From contig DAISGI010000049.1 in assembly GCA_036823195.1 (NCBI GenBank), forward strand, positions 1 through 16,930: 16,930 nt of DNA, in the 5' to 3' direction. A program made the translations under genes and the position numbers. The stretch is from UBA4874 sp002399435 (lineage in GTDB: Bacteria > Bacillota > Clostridia > Caldicoprobacterales > DTU083). Numbering within the stretch: position 1 is the first letter of the stretch; each line of letters opens with the position of its first letter. Below, one piece after another: positions 7,363 through 16,577 of the stretch. The notes beneath the pieces are model-generated. The model made no database searches. It was not told the DNA's origin and worked only from the letters and a program-made list of their open reading frames with translations.

Positions 7363-7485
7363 ATTGTCCGGAAATCCATCGTGGCTAAGGACACATTGTC
7401 TGTAAATCGATCGCAGTAAAGGGGATGTTGTTCGTAAATTAATCGTGGTAAGGGCAAGTTGTGCGGAAATCAATATCAAAAGGAG
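7363..7485 (+). repeat. degenerate tandem repeat, about 32-bp unit, in the metI-metQ gap
   Basis: Four head-to-tail units start at 7363, 7395, 7427 and 7458 (lengths 32, 32, 31 and a last partial unit). Each begins [AG]TTGT followed by CG- or TG-type bases and then [GT]AAATC or AAATT. Most continue ATCG[TC][GA]G.TAA and a purine-rich end. The last unit runs directly into the metQ ribosome binding site AAAGGAGAG. A more decayed unit may precede the first (7338-7362, CGGATACC...TCGGTGG). No protein-coding frame or strong hairpin explains it. Confidence 0.75.
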
Positions 7486-7496
7486 AGAAATGGACT

Positions 7497-8369
7497 ATGA
7501 AGAGAAAACATTTGAAATACTCGCTGCCGGTCTTACTGCTGGTCGTGATGCTGACGCTTTCCCTGTCTTTTGTCGGATGCGGCTCCCGGAATGCCGCAAA
7601 GGATAAGGAGGCAGCGGGCAGCAAAAACGCAGGGAACAATGAAAAGCCGGTCAAAGTCCGCATAGGCCTGATCGGCGGGGATTCTCTGGTCTGGAACCAT
7701 GTGAAAAAAGAAGCCGCAAAGGAAAATATAGAGGTGGAACTGGTCTTTTTCGATTCCTATCCTCTTCCCAATGCCGCGCTGAATTCAGGGGAAATCGATA
7801 TGAATGCCTTTCAGCATCACCTTTATCTGGACACCGAAAGCAAACAGCATGGATACAAGCTATCTGTCATAGGAGAAACTGTTTTTGCTCCTTTGGGCCT
7901 GTATTCCAAAAAGCTGAAAAGTGTTGACGAACTGAAAGACGGAGACACCATCGTGATCCCGGATGATGTGACAAACGGGGGACGTTCCCTTTTGCTGCTT
8001 CAGGACGCCGGCCTGATCACCGTAGATCCCGCTGCCGGAGCGACTCCCACGCTGAAGGACATTAAGAATCCGAGAAAATTCAAAATAATGGAACTGGAGG
8101 CGGCAAACATCCCGGCTTCCCTGGAAGAAGTTCCATTGGCAGCGATCAATTCCGGGATCGCCAGCGATGCCGGATGGACTCCTTCCAAAGACGCATTGGT
8201 TCTGGAAAACGCGAAATCCGGTAAAAATCCGTATGTCAATGTGATAGTGGTGCGGACAGAAGAAAAGGATAATCCTGTATACCGGCGTATCGTCGAAATC
8301 CACCATACGGATGCAGTGAAGGAGATTATAAAGAAGGATTCCAAAGGATCGGAGATGCCGGTGTGGTAA
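7497..8369 (+). CDS. metQ: methionine-binding lipoprotein (NLPA family)
   Basis: This 290-residue substrate-binding lipoprotein serves the MetNI importer. The signal peptide has basic residues (MKRKHLK), a long hydrophobic core (about 8-25) and a lipobox-like SFVGC, with the lipidated Cys at 28. The NLPA fold follows. It opens with KVRIGLIGGDSLVWNHVK, and then comes NSGEIDMNAFQHHLYLD, the segment lining the binding site in this family. VIPDDVTNGGRSLLLLQ and LEEVPLAAINSG are also family-typical. ATG 7497 is chosen because AAAGGAGAG lies just upstream and it begins a proper signal peptide; an upstream in-frame ATG (7461) would spoil it. No clear intrinsic terminator follows; the gene converges on the ATPase gene with 12 bases between them. 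Confidence 0.94.
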   Translation: MKRKHLKYSLPVLLLVVMLTLSLSFVGCGSRNAAKDKEAAGSKNAGNNEKPVKVRIGLIGGDSLVWNHVKKEAAKENIEVELVFFDSYPLPNAALNSGEIDMNAFQHHLYLDTESKQHGYKLSVIGETVFAPLGLYSKKLKSVDELKDGDTIVIPDDVTNGGRSLLLLQDAGLITVDPAAGATPTLKDIKNPRKFKIMELEAANIPASLEEVPLAAINSGIASDAGWTPSKDALVLENAKSGKNPYVNVIVVRTEEKDNPVYRRIVEIHHTDAVKEIIKKDSKGSEMPVW

Positions 8370-8381
8370 ATGACTGTTTTA

Positions 8382-10100
8382 TCATTGTTCCATTTTCACT
8401 TTCAGCCCCCGGTAACGGTCCAGGGCAAAGCAGAATTCCTGTTTCCGGGGCAATGCCAGGTTTCCCGGATGACCGGTATAGGGGGAGATGGAGTCCAGTC
8501 CGGATTGCTCTATCTGCGCGTACAGCCGATCGGCGGCCTGGGACAAAGTCATTTTATCATCCAGCAGCTTTTTACGGAAAAAGTCAAGCATGACAGCAAT
8601 TGCGTTGGTCTGGCTGTCGTCCACCAGCTGTTCCAGACCGGACAGATCCATGGCCTCCCTGCCGTACAGGATGGTGTGTCTGCCCTTGGACTTCATACGG
8701 TCCTGCTTTCCGGATGCCGAAAAGGAAGATTTCAGCGGGATCCTGGGCGTTACTTCCCCGAAGTCTGTGCCGGAGCCCCATTCGCCGCGGGATCTGTCTT
8801 CGGCGGCAATGTGTTTGGCTGCGCCGGTTACGTCTTTGGGGAGATATTCATCCATCATGATGATCTGGTCCGCCACGTCAAAATAATCCCCGGAACCGCC
8901 CACAATCAATACGGTGGAAACGCCCAGCTGCCGATACAACGGGCGGACCTTGTCAATAAAGGGAGTGATGGGTTCCTTTTCCCCGGAAACCAGCTTCCGC
9001 ATCCGTTCGTCCCGGATCATGAAATTCGTGGCGGAGGTATCTTCATCAATCAGCAGGAGCCGGGAGCCGGCTTCCAGCGCTTCCATGACATTTGCCGCCT
9101 GGGAAGTGCTCCCGCTGGCATTTTCCGTTGTAAACGCGTGGGTGTCCTTATTTCCCGGCAGATGATTGATAAAGGGACTGATGTTGACCTTTTCCAGGCT
9201 GCGCCCGTCTTCGGCCCGGATTTTCACCGCGTCCTGCCGGGTGACCACCAGCTCCCGCCCGTCTCCGGGAATATGGGGATAGATGCCCCGCTCCAGGGCT
9301 TTCAATACGGTGGATTTTCCATGATATCCGCCGCCGACGATCAGGGTGATCCCTTCGGGGATCCCCATTCCCGTTATGGTTTTGCCGCTGGGCAGATCCA
9401 TGCGGACGGCAAGGCTTTCCGGGCTTTGAAAAGGGATCCCGCCGGGCAGGGGCTTGTCCGAAACCCCGCTTTCCCGCGGCAGGATGGCTCCGTCGGCGAC
9501 AAACGCCACCAGGTTTCTCTGTTTCAGTTCCTTCCGGATGAATTCCTGATCCAGCATTCCGGTGATCTGGCGGCGCAAGGCAGCCTGATCCAGGTTCCGG
9601 CAGAGCAGGGAGCTTTCTGCTATTTTTGGAAGCATGTCCGTGAAAATGCGGTCTGCCGCCTTTCCCATAACGCGCCTGCCGGCAGCAGGCAGTCCCACTT
9701 CAAAACGGACTTCAATCCGGTCTTTTTGAATCAGGACCGAGGTTCGCTCCAGTATTTCCTGACCGCAGGAATCTATCGTCAGCATTCCGCTTTTTCCGGT
9801 CCCTCCCACCGAGCTGTGATGCCGGCGGATGGCGTTCTGAAAGGCCCGGGTCAGAAAGTCCGCTGTGGCAATGATTTTGGGCTTGCTGTCCAAAAATTCA
9901 TCGGGAATGCCGGCGACGGACCGTTTCATGCTGATATGGGCCCTGGAAGGCGGCGCATAGGGATCCGCCTGGACATGGTCAATGGACAGAACGAATCTGC
10001 CAAAATCATAATCGCCCCGGATTTCCTTATAGGCGGGATACCCCCTCTGGTCAATGGAAAGCAAAAGCTGATGAAGATCCTGATAACGTTTTGTTTGCAT
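8382..10100 (-). CDS. ABC-class P-loop ATPase (COG3044 / MRB1590-like)
   Basis: This 572-residue soluble protein belongs to the 'predicted ATPase of the ABC class' family; the trypanosome relative MRB1590 takes part in mitochondrial RNA editing. The N-terminal domain (about 1-240) contains YDFGRFVLSIDHVQADPYAPPSR. The ATPase core has Walker A GGGYHGKST (256-264), a signature-like ENASGSTSQAANV (326-338) and Walker B RLLLIDEDTSATNF (347-360), then GGSGDYFDVADQIIMMDEY. A C-terminal domain of about 130 residues completes the family length. There is no membrane segment and no transporter partner. The ATG at 10100 shares its first base with the aldolase stop (TGATG) and lacks a clear ribosome site, so it probably depends on re-initiation. 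The bacterial function is not established. Confidence 0.9.
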   Translation of the reverse strand: MQTKRYQDLHQLLLSIDQRGYPAYKEIRGDYDFGRFVLSIDHVQADPYAPPSRAHISMKRSVAGIPDEFLDSKPKIIATADFLTRAFQNAIRRHHSSVGGTGKSGMLTIDSCGQEILERTSVLIQKDRIEVRFEVGLPAAGRRVMGKAADRIFTDMLPKIAESSLLCRNLDQAALRRQITGMLDQEFIRKELKQRNLVAFVADGAILPRESGVSDKPLPGGIPFQSPESLAVRMDLPSGKTITGMGIPEGITLIVGGGYHGKSTVLKALERGIYPHIPGDGRELVVTRQDAVKIRAEDGRSLEKVNISPFINHLPGNKDTHAFTTENASGSTSQAANVMEALEAGSRLLLIDEDTSATNFMIRDERMRKLVSGEKEPITPFIDKVRPLYRQLGVSTVLIVGGSGDYFDVADQIIMMDEYLPKDVTGAAKHIAAEDRSRGEWGSGTDFGEVTPRIPLKSSFSASGKQDRMKSKGRHTILYGREAMDLSGLEQLVDDSQTNAIAVMLDFFRKKLLDDKMTLSQAADRLYAQIEQSGLDSISPYTGHPGNLALPRKQEFCFALDRYRGLKVKMEQ

Positions 10101-11029
10101 CAGATTTTGTTGTTGCAGCCCAGGACATGGATCAGTTTATGACGAACCAGCTCCCGAATGGCATCCCTGGCCGGAGAGAGATATTTTCTCGGGTCAAAAT
10201 CCCCGGGGTTTTCCGCGAAATGCTTGCGGATGCTTCCGGTCATGGCCAGCCTCAGATCGGAGTCGATATTGATTTTGCAGACCGCCATGGATGCGGCTTT
10301 TCGCAGCATATCTTCCGGAACTCCCTGCGCGCCGGGCATCTGGCCGCCGTACCGGTTGATCATGTCCACAAACTCCGGGATCACGGAAGAAGCTCCATGC
10401 AGGACAATGGGGAATCCGGGCAGGCGTTTGCCCACTTCTTCCAATATATCAAAGCGAAGCTTCGGCTCGCCCTTGAATTTAAAGGCACCATGACTGGTTC
10501 CGATGGCGATGGCCAGGGAATCCACTCCCGTCCGTTCTACAAATTCCTGCACTTCATCCGGTCTGGTATAGCTGGAGTCCTCTGCGCGGACCTTTACTTC
10601 GTCCTCCACGCCGGCCAGCCGTCCAAGTTCGCCTTCCACGACGACGCCCTTGTCATGGGCATAGTCCACAACCTGTTTGGTAAGCCGGACGTTCTCATCA
10701 AAGGGATATTTGGATCCGTCAAACATAACGGATGTAAATCCGCCGTCGACACAGGATTTGCAGGTTTCAAAACTGTCGCCGTGATCCAGATGCATCACGA
10801 TGGGCAGATCGGTATCAATAATGGCAGCTTCAATCAGCTTCATCAGATAAACGTGCTTGGCATATTTCCTGGCACCGGCCGAAACCTGAAGAATCAAGGG
10901 GGCTTTTTCCTCCCTGGCGGCTTCGGTAATCCCCTGGATGATTTCCATGTTATTTACATTGAATGCGCCAATGGCATATCCGCCTTCATATGCCTTCCGG
11001 AACATTTCCGTTGAGGTAACCAGTGGCAT
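10100..11029 (-). CDS. fba: class II fructose-bisphosphate aldolase
   Basis: This 309-residue zinc aldolase cleaves fructose 1,6-bisphosphate to glyceraldehyde 3-phosphate and dihydroxyacetone phosphate (glycolysis/gluconeogenesis). HLDHGD at 80-85 gives the catalytic Asp82 and zinc ligand His83. VEGELG (131-136), GTSHGAFKF with His180, and LHGASSV with His211 supply the other metal and substrate contacts, and KINIDSD binds the phosphate. The ATG at 11029 gives the family N-terminus MPLVTSTEM. A TTG six bases earlier is closer to the AAGGAG site, but ATG at 10 bases also works and matches relatives such as B. subtilis FbaA. It is transcribed with the ATPase gene behind it. Tagatose-bisphosphate aldolases are similar, so sugar specificity is not fully fixed. 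Confidence 0.94.
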   Translation of the reverse strand: MPLVTSTEMFRKAYEGGYAIGAFNVNNMEIIQGITEAAREEKAPLILQVSAGARKYAKHVYLMKLIEAAIIDTDLPIVMHLDHGDSFETCKSCVDGGFTSVMFDGSKYPFDENVRLTKQVVDYAHDKGVVVEGELGRLAGVEDEVKVRAEDSSYTRPDEVQEFVERTGVDSLAIAIGTSHGAFKFKGEPKLRFDILEEVGKRLPGFPIVLHGASSVIPEFVDMINRYGGQMPGAQGVPEDMLRKAASMAVCKINIDSDLRLAMTGSIRKHFAENPGDFDPRKYLSPARDAIRELVRHKLIHVLGCNNKI

Positions 11030-11089
11030 TGACAAATCACTCCTTCTTCATTCCATCTCATAATGGTATGTAAAATTTTGAACATGTTT

Positions 11090-11117
11090 ATTTTATCAGA
11101 ACGAATTGAAAAAGCAA
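11090..11117 (-). promoter_or_regulatory. probable fba promoter
   Basis: Read leftward, TTGCTT (11112-11117) and TAAAAT (11090-11095) are separated by 16 bp. They lie about 60 bases ahead of the aldolase start. The -10 is good and the -35 is weak. Confidence 0.5.
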
Positions 11118-11302
11118 GGCTAATTTCCATCGTCCGATGCCGCTCAATGTTTTTTGCCGCATTATGCGGAATATGAATCATTAGCTCAAATCATTAGCTC
11201 AAAAAGAAATCAGCATTCATTTTCTACACAGCGGTAGTCGGCCTGTATGAAACGAAGAACAGGGCGGGAGACGGGTAAAGGCGCAAAGGTGCAGCATCTT
11301 TA

Positions 11303-11331
11303 TTGATTTTTCCATCTGTTTTCTATATAAT
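11303..11331 (+). promoter_or_regulatory. promoter of the thioesterase-topB run
   Basis: TTGATT (11303-11308) and a perfect TATAAT (11326-11331) are spaced by 17 bp. Transcription would begin at about 11338, some 35 bases before the thioesterase ATG. No other good promoter is evident before asnS, so this may drive four genes. Confidence 0.7.
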
Positions 11332-11373
11332 AATGGGAGCGGCAATAGAGTAAAAACAGGAGGTCCTTGACAG

Positions 11374-11873
11374 ATGGAGGGGAAAACCATAGCACATTCC
11401 AGGGCAGTCATGTCCCAGATTATGCTGCCCAGCCAGGCCAATCCCAACGGGAATGTACACGGCGGGGAAATTATGAAGATGATGGACGAGACGTCCTATG
11501 TGGCGGCAGTGCGGCATGCCCACACCAATATTGTTACCGCAGGGGTGGACGAGCTGGAGTTTCATACGCCGGTTTTTGTAGGGGCGCTGGTGACATGCCG
11601 GGCGGAGCTGGTGTTTATCGGACGAACCTCCATGGAGGCTTTTGTCACCGTGGAAGCAGAATATCCCAGACATGAAGCTCCCCCTATCAATGCGCTGACA
11701 GCTTATTTCACCATGGTTGCGCTGGATGACGACGGAGTGCCCTGTGAGGTGCCGCCTCTTATCCTGACCACACAGGAGGAGAAAGAGCGGTTTGACAGGA
11801 GGAAGGCCGTCTATGTCCGCCGGAAGGCGGAACGGAAAGCAGAGAGGGAAGCGAACCGGAAGGATGGCACCTG

Positions 11874-11874
<1 letters not shown>
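11374..11874 (+). CDS. acyl-CoA thioesterase, hotdog fold (YciA/BACH-like)
   Basis: This 166-residue cytoplasmic enzyme hydrolyses acyl-CoA to free fatty acid and CoA. The catalytic helix region reads NPNGNVHGGEIMKMMDE at 23-39, the Asn...Gly...GG...Asp pattern of YciA/BACH thioesterases. Later strands include TAGVDELEFHTPVFVGALV, the usual second half of a single hotdog. After residue 130 the tail becomes very basic (RRKAVYVRRKAERKAER), longer than in compact relatives. AGGAGG lies 10 bases before the ATG. Its TGA overlaps the topB ATG by one base (TGATG). The pairing with topB gives no clue to physiological substrate, and acyl-chain preference cannot be read from the sequence. Confidence 0.9.
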
Positions 11875-13856
<1,982 letters not shown>

Positions 13857-13862
<6 letters not shown>

Positions 13863-14008
13863 CAGGGCAAGCTTTGACAGGGGCACCTTTGACTGGCCGC
13901 CGTTGACAGGGCAACTATTGACAGACCACCGTTGGCAGGGCAATCATTGACAAACCACCGTTGACAGAGCCGCCGTTGACAAACCACCGTTAACAGGGCA
14001 ACCATTGA
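13857..14008 (+). repeat. tandem repeat of ten 14-15 bp units between topB and asnS
   Basis: Ten units start at 13857, 13872, 13887, 13901, 13916, 13930, 13945, 13959, 13974 and 13988, and a decaying eleventh starts at 14003. The core is CGTTGACAGGGCAAC. From the fourth unit on, units ending GGGCAA[CT] mostly alternate with 14-bp units ending ACCAC, giving a 29-bp dimer period. Six units carry exact TTGACA. Units 1 and 10 share the identical 15-mer CCGTTAACAGGGCAA, and unit 1 contains the topB stop codon TAA. The array ends 10 bases before the asnS ribosome binding site. Units are adjacent without unique spacers, so this is a minisatellite. Confidence 0.9.
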
Positions 14009-14034
14009 TTTGATTACAAAGGAGTAGGTTGATC

Positions 14035-15441
14035 GTGGCAGATACACCGGTTCAAACAACCATAAAGCAAATTTTCAGGCATCCGGAGGATTATTATGGG
14101 AAAAGGATTCTCCTTTCCGGATGGATTCGAAGCAATCGGGATTCCAAATCCTTTGGGTTCATTGAACTCAATGACGGGTCTTTCTTTAAAAATCTGCAGA
14201 TTGTGTTTACAGAAGAAAAGCTGAATAACTTCAGGGAAGTGGGTAAGCTGGGCGTTGGTACGGCCATCTTCGCGGAAGGAATGCTGACGGAATCCCCCGG
14301 TGCAAAGCAGCCTTTTGAGATGAAGGCGGAGAGTATCCGGGTGGAGGGTTCCTGCCCGCCGGAATATCCTCTTCAGAAGAAGCGGCACAGCTTTGAATAT
14401 TTGCGGACCATCTCCCATTTACGGCCCAGAACCAATACGTTCTCCGCTGTTTTCCGGGTTCGTTCCCTGCTGGCCTTTGCGATTCATAAATTCTTCCAGG
14501 AAAGGGACTTTGTCTACGTTCATACCCCGATTATCACCGGCAGTGACTGTGAAGGCGCCGGGGAAATGTTTCAGGTAACCTCCCTGGATCTGAACAACGT
14601 TCCGAAGACAAAGGAAGGGAATGTGGACTATTCCAAAGACTTTTTCGGACGGGAGACCTATCTGACGGTGAGCGGCCAGCTTTCTGCCGAAACTTATGCC
14701 ATGGCATTCCGCAATGTCTATACCTTTGGACCGACCTTTCGTGCGGAGGATTCCAATACCACGAGACATGCGGCGGAGTTCTGGATGATCGAACCGGAGA
14801 TCGCCTTTGCGGATCTGGACGATGTCATGGATCTGGCGGAGGATATGATCAAATATATTTTTCAGTATGTGCTGGAAAATGCGCCGGAAGAGATGGAGTT
14901 CTTCAATAGATTTGTGGACAAGACCGTCATGGATCGCCTGGACAATGTGATCCATTCGGAATTCGGGCGCCTGTCCTACACGGATGCCATTGAAATCCTG
15001 AAGAAAAGCAATGCTGACTTCCGTTACCCTGTGGAATGGGGGATTGACCTGCAAACCGAGCATGAACGGTACCTGACAGAGCAGGTTTTCCACAAGCCGG
15101 TATTTGTAATGGACTATCCCAAGGGAATCAAGGCGTTTTATATGCGCATGAATGATGATGACAGGACCGTTGCAGCGGCGGATCTTCTGGTGCCCGGCGT
15201 CGGGGAGATCATCGGCGGAAGCCAGAGGGAAGAGCGCCTGGATCGTCTGGATCAGAGGATAAAAGAGCTCGGCATGAAGGAAGAGGACTACTGGTGGTAC
15301 CGGGATCTGAGAAAGTTCGGCGGCACCCATCATGCCGGATATGGTCTGGGTTTTGAGCGGGCCATTATGTACATGACGGGCATGAGCAATATCCGCGATG
15401 TCATTCCGTTCCCGAGGACAACAAAGTCCGCTGAATTCTAG
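14035..15441 (+). CDS. asnS: asparaginyl-tRNA synthetase
   Basis: This 468-residue class IIb synthetase attaches asparagine to tRNA-Asn. An N-terminal OB-fold anticodon domain (to about 110) includes LLSGWIRSNRDSKSFGFIELNDGS. The catalytic domain has motif 1 around FFQERDFVYVHTPIIT, motif 2 with PTFRAEDSNTTRHAAEFWMIEPE split over about 230-252, and motif 3 GLGFERAIMYMTG, followed by IRDVIPFPRT at the end. GSDCEGAGEMF is characteristic of AsnRS rather than AspRS. The GTG at 14035 lies 10 bases after AAAGGAG and is preferred. A TTG at 14029 is only 4 bases from the site but would add just two residues. It follows the tandem repeat and precedes the TSCPD gene by 67 bases. Confidence 0.95.
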   Translation: MADTPVQTTIKQIFRHPEDYYGKRILLSGWIRSNRDSKSFGFIELNDGSFFKNLQIVFTEEKLNNFREVGKLGVGTAIFAEGMLTESPGAKQPFEMKAESIRVEGSCPPEYPLQKKRHSFEYLRTISHLRPRTNTFSAVFRVRSLLAFAIHKFFQERDFVYVHTPIITGSDCEGAGEMFQVTSLDLNNVPKTKEGNVDYSKDFFGRETYLTVSGQLSAETYAMAFRNVYTFGPTFRAEDSNTTRHAAEFWMIEPEIAFADLDDVMDLAEDMIKYIFQYVLENAPEEMEFFNRFVDKTVMDRLDNVIHSEFGRLSYTDAIEILKKSNADFRYPVEWGIDLQTEHERYLTEQVFHKPVFVMDYPKGIKAFYMRMNDDDRTVAAADLLVPGVGEIIGGSQREERLDRLDQRIKELGMKEEDYWWYRDLRKFGGTHHAGYGLGFERAIMYMTGMSNIRDVIPFPRTTKSAEF

Positions 15442-15508
15442 AGCGGAAACACATGTACAGTGACAGGTGCAACAATATCGGATTATGAAAAGGGTAGGGA
15501 TTATTGAT

Positions 15509-15766
15509 ATGGCGACTTATAAGACAAAAGGAGTCTGCTCCAGAAGAATCGATTTTGAAGTAACAGACGGCAAGTTGCATTCCGTGCATTTTGAGAATGG
15601 CTGTCATGGAAATCTCATCGGAATCTGCCGTCTGGTGGAAGGAATGGACGTGTGGGATGTGATCCATAAACTCCGCGGGATCTGCTGCCAGGGCAGCACT
15701 TCCTGCCCGGATCAGCTTGCCCGGGCTCTGGAGGAGTATATGCAGCAGGAGGATCAGGCAGGCTGA
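15509..15766 (+). CDS. small TSCPD-domain protein (TIGR03905-like)
   Basis: This 85-residue protein is made up almost entirely of a TSCPD domain, a module also found at the C-terminus of some class II (B12) ribonucleotide reductases. Conserved cysteines are in KGVCSR, ENGCHGN, IGICR and RGICCQGSTSCPDQLA; the last contains the defining TSCPD motif, and together they could bind a metal. The stand-alone form is common in Clostridia and its role is unknown. ATG 15509 is chosen because AGGGTAGGGA precedes it at 9 bases and the protein then begins at the domain edge; upstream ATGs at 15467 and 15485 lack ribosome sites. An intrinsic terminator overlaps its stop codon, closing the run that began with the thioesterase. 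Confidence 0.88.
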   Translation: MATYKTKGVCSRRIDFEVTDGKLHSVHFENGCHGNLIGICRLVEGMDVWDVIHKLRGICCQGSTSCPDQLARALEEYMQQEDQAG

Positions 15767-15784
15767 CGATGCCTGCTCTTTTTT
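15758..15784 (+). terminator. intrinsic terminator after the TSCPD gene
   Basis: GCAGGC (15758-15763) pairs with GCCTGC (15771-15776) around a 7-base loop that contains the TGA stop codon. TCTTTTTT follows directly. This ends the rightward thioesterase-topB-asnS-TSCPD run. Confidence 0.85.
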
Positions 15785-15840
15785 ATTCCAATCCGGCTCA
15801 ATGACAGCAGCTTTTGATGAGCGGATCCGGAGAAGGGAAA

Positions 15841-15942
15841 TTGGAAGCGTTGAATGAAATAATTCTGCTTACTGTGCTGAAGACAATTGTTATTGTTACT
15901 GGCTGGGCCGTCTCTTTTGCCTTTGGATATTCCAGCAAATAA
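15841..15942 (+). CDS. possible small membrane peptide (33 aa)
   Basis: A short open frame begins with TTG at 15841, preceded by GGAGAAGGG with GGAG eight bases upstream, and ends with TAA. The predicted peptide starts MEALNEI. A single hydrophobic stretch (about 7-27: IILLTVLKTIVIVTGWAVSF) carries one Lys and one Trp, and the peptide ends GYSSK. The frame could also open at ATG 15817, which lacks a ribosome site. It is a one-helix shape typical of small regulatory or toxin-like membrane peptides. No homologue is recognised. It sits after a terminator and has no evident promoter of its own, so expression is unproven. Confidence 0.4.
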   Translation: MEALNEIILLTVLKTIVIVTGWAVSFAFGYSSK

Positions 15943-16052
15943 CCCGACTGTGCTGTAACTGTAGTGGGAATTTATTTCGCTCGCTTTTTAAAGAAAGCGG
16001 ATGCGCTCAGATCTGTAATTTACAATTCTTTTCAAAAGCCTATACTCTTTTA

Positions 16053-16484
16053 TCATCCCTGACGTTTATATTTTACAAATTCTATATATTCCTGAATGAA
16101 TCGTTTCTCATCTGCAGTAAGCTTTACATCAATGTTCAGGCCATCTGTGGTCTCATTTTTGGCATGTTCACCTAACAGCTTTTCCAGGGATTTTAGCTCA
16201 TCAATTATGTCACTTTCCTTACTGGGAGGTAACATTGCCCCGGCTATAACCCAGAGGACTTCTTTTGAGACCTTAAGCGGTTTTGCCAGTTTCTCCATAT
16301 CTTCCATATTAGGTTCCAGTCTTTTATTAAAAAGCTTGGACATTTTGGATGGTTTGATCCCTGTTCCATTTATAAGATCAATCTGTTTTAAGCCTAATTG
16401 GGTAGTACGAAAAATGATAAAATCATTTATATTGCTTCCTTGTTCTGAATATCCGGGGAACGGTTCTTTCTTATTATGACTCAT
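16053..16484 (-). CDS. XRE-family (Cro/CI-like) transcriptional regulator
   Basis: This 143-residue protein has a lambda-repressor-type helix-turn-helix at about residues 18-80. LGLKQIDLINGTGI is the first helix pair, then SKMSKLFNKRLEPNMEDMEKLAKPLKV, followed by LWVIAGA. The C-terminal half is charged and helical (ESDIIDELKSLEKLLGE and ADEKRFIQEYIEFVKY), probably for dimerisation. There is no LexA-like peptidase motif, ruling out the cleavable CI type. The ATG at 16484 follows AGGAGG at 8 bases. It is divergent from the extended -10 promoter at 16563-16571 and may repress that transcript as well as itself. Such regulators are common at the edges of phages, integrative elements and toxin-antitoxin loci. 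Confidence 0.87.
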   Translation of the reverse strand: MSHNKKEPFPGYSEQGSNINDFIIFRTTQLGLKQIDLINGTGIKPSKMSKLFNKRLEPNMEDMEKLAKPLKVSKEVLWVIAGAMLPPSKESDIIDELKSLEKLLGEHAKNETTDGLNIDVKLTADEKRFIQEYIEFVKYKRQG

Positions 16485-16508
16485 GTGGAGAGCCTCCTAT
16501 CGTTTCGA

Positions 16509-16554
16509 TATTTCCAATAAAGAAATAAAATAGATACTTGACATTTAGGAAATA
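16509..16554. promoter_or_regulatory. inverted half-sites between xre and the divergent transcript
   Basis: TATTTCC (16509-16515) and GGAAATA (16548-16554) are perfect 7-bp inverted copies with centres 39 bp apart, close to four helical turns. They lie upstream of xre and ahead of the rightward -10 element. They are possible operator halves for the XRE protein; the spacing is wide, so this is tentative. Confidence 0.3.
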
Positions 16555-16571
16555 CCCTGTTATGCTATAAT
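16538..16571 (+). promoter_or_regulatory. extended -10 promoter for the structured RNA
   Basis: TGC-TATAAT (16563-16571) is a textbook extended -10. A TTGACA lies at 16538-16543, but the 22-bp spacing is too long for normal use, so the extended -10 would carry the activity. Predicted initiation is at about 16578, a few bases before the long RNA stem. Confidence 0.6.
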
Positions 16572-16577
16572 AAACTT

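Larger units (their letters stand above)
11041..11373. other. divergent intergenic region between fba and the thioesterase gene
   Basis: This gene-free stretch holds the leftward fba promoter (11090-11117), a perfect palindrome CCGCATTATGCGG (11157-11169) and two tandem copies of ATCATTAGCTCAA (11177-11202). It also holds the rightward promoter at 11303-11331. The palindrome and direct repeats lie 40-90 bp behind the fba -35 and could be regulator sites. No small open frame with a ribosome site was seen here. Confidence 0.5.

Noticed and set aside
7363..7485. metI-metQ repeats considered as a CRISPR array or a riboswitch
   Set aside because: There are no unique spacers, the units diverge throughout, and no conserved aptamer or terminator is visible.
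8370..10142. A 590-codon forward open frame lying antisense to the ABC-class ATPase gene
   Set aside because: The reverse frame gives clear Walker motifs and the full length of a known family, whereas the forward frame has no recognisable domain and no ribosome site. It is a by-product of base composition.
10091..11014. A 307-codon forward open frame antisense to the aldolase gene
   Set aside because: The reverse strand encodes all catalytic and zinc-binding motifs of class II aldolase; the forward reading lacks any domain signature.
15978..15998. CGCTTT/AAAGCG hairpin downstream of the xre gene as a terminator
   Set aside because: Only six pairs, with no T-tract on either strand after the stem.
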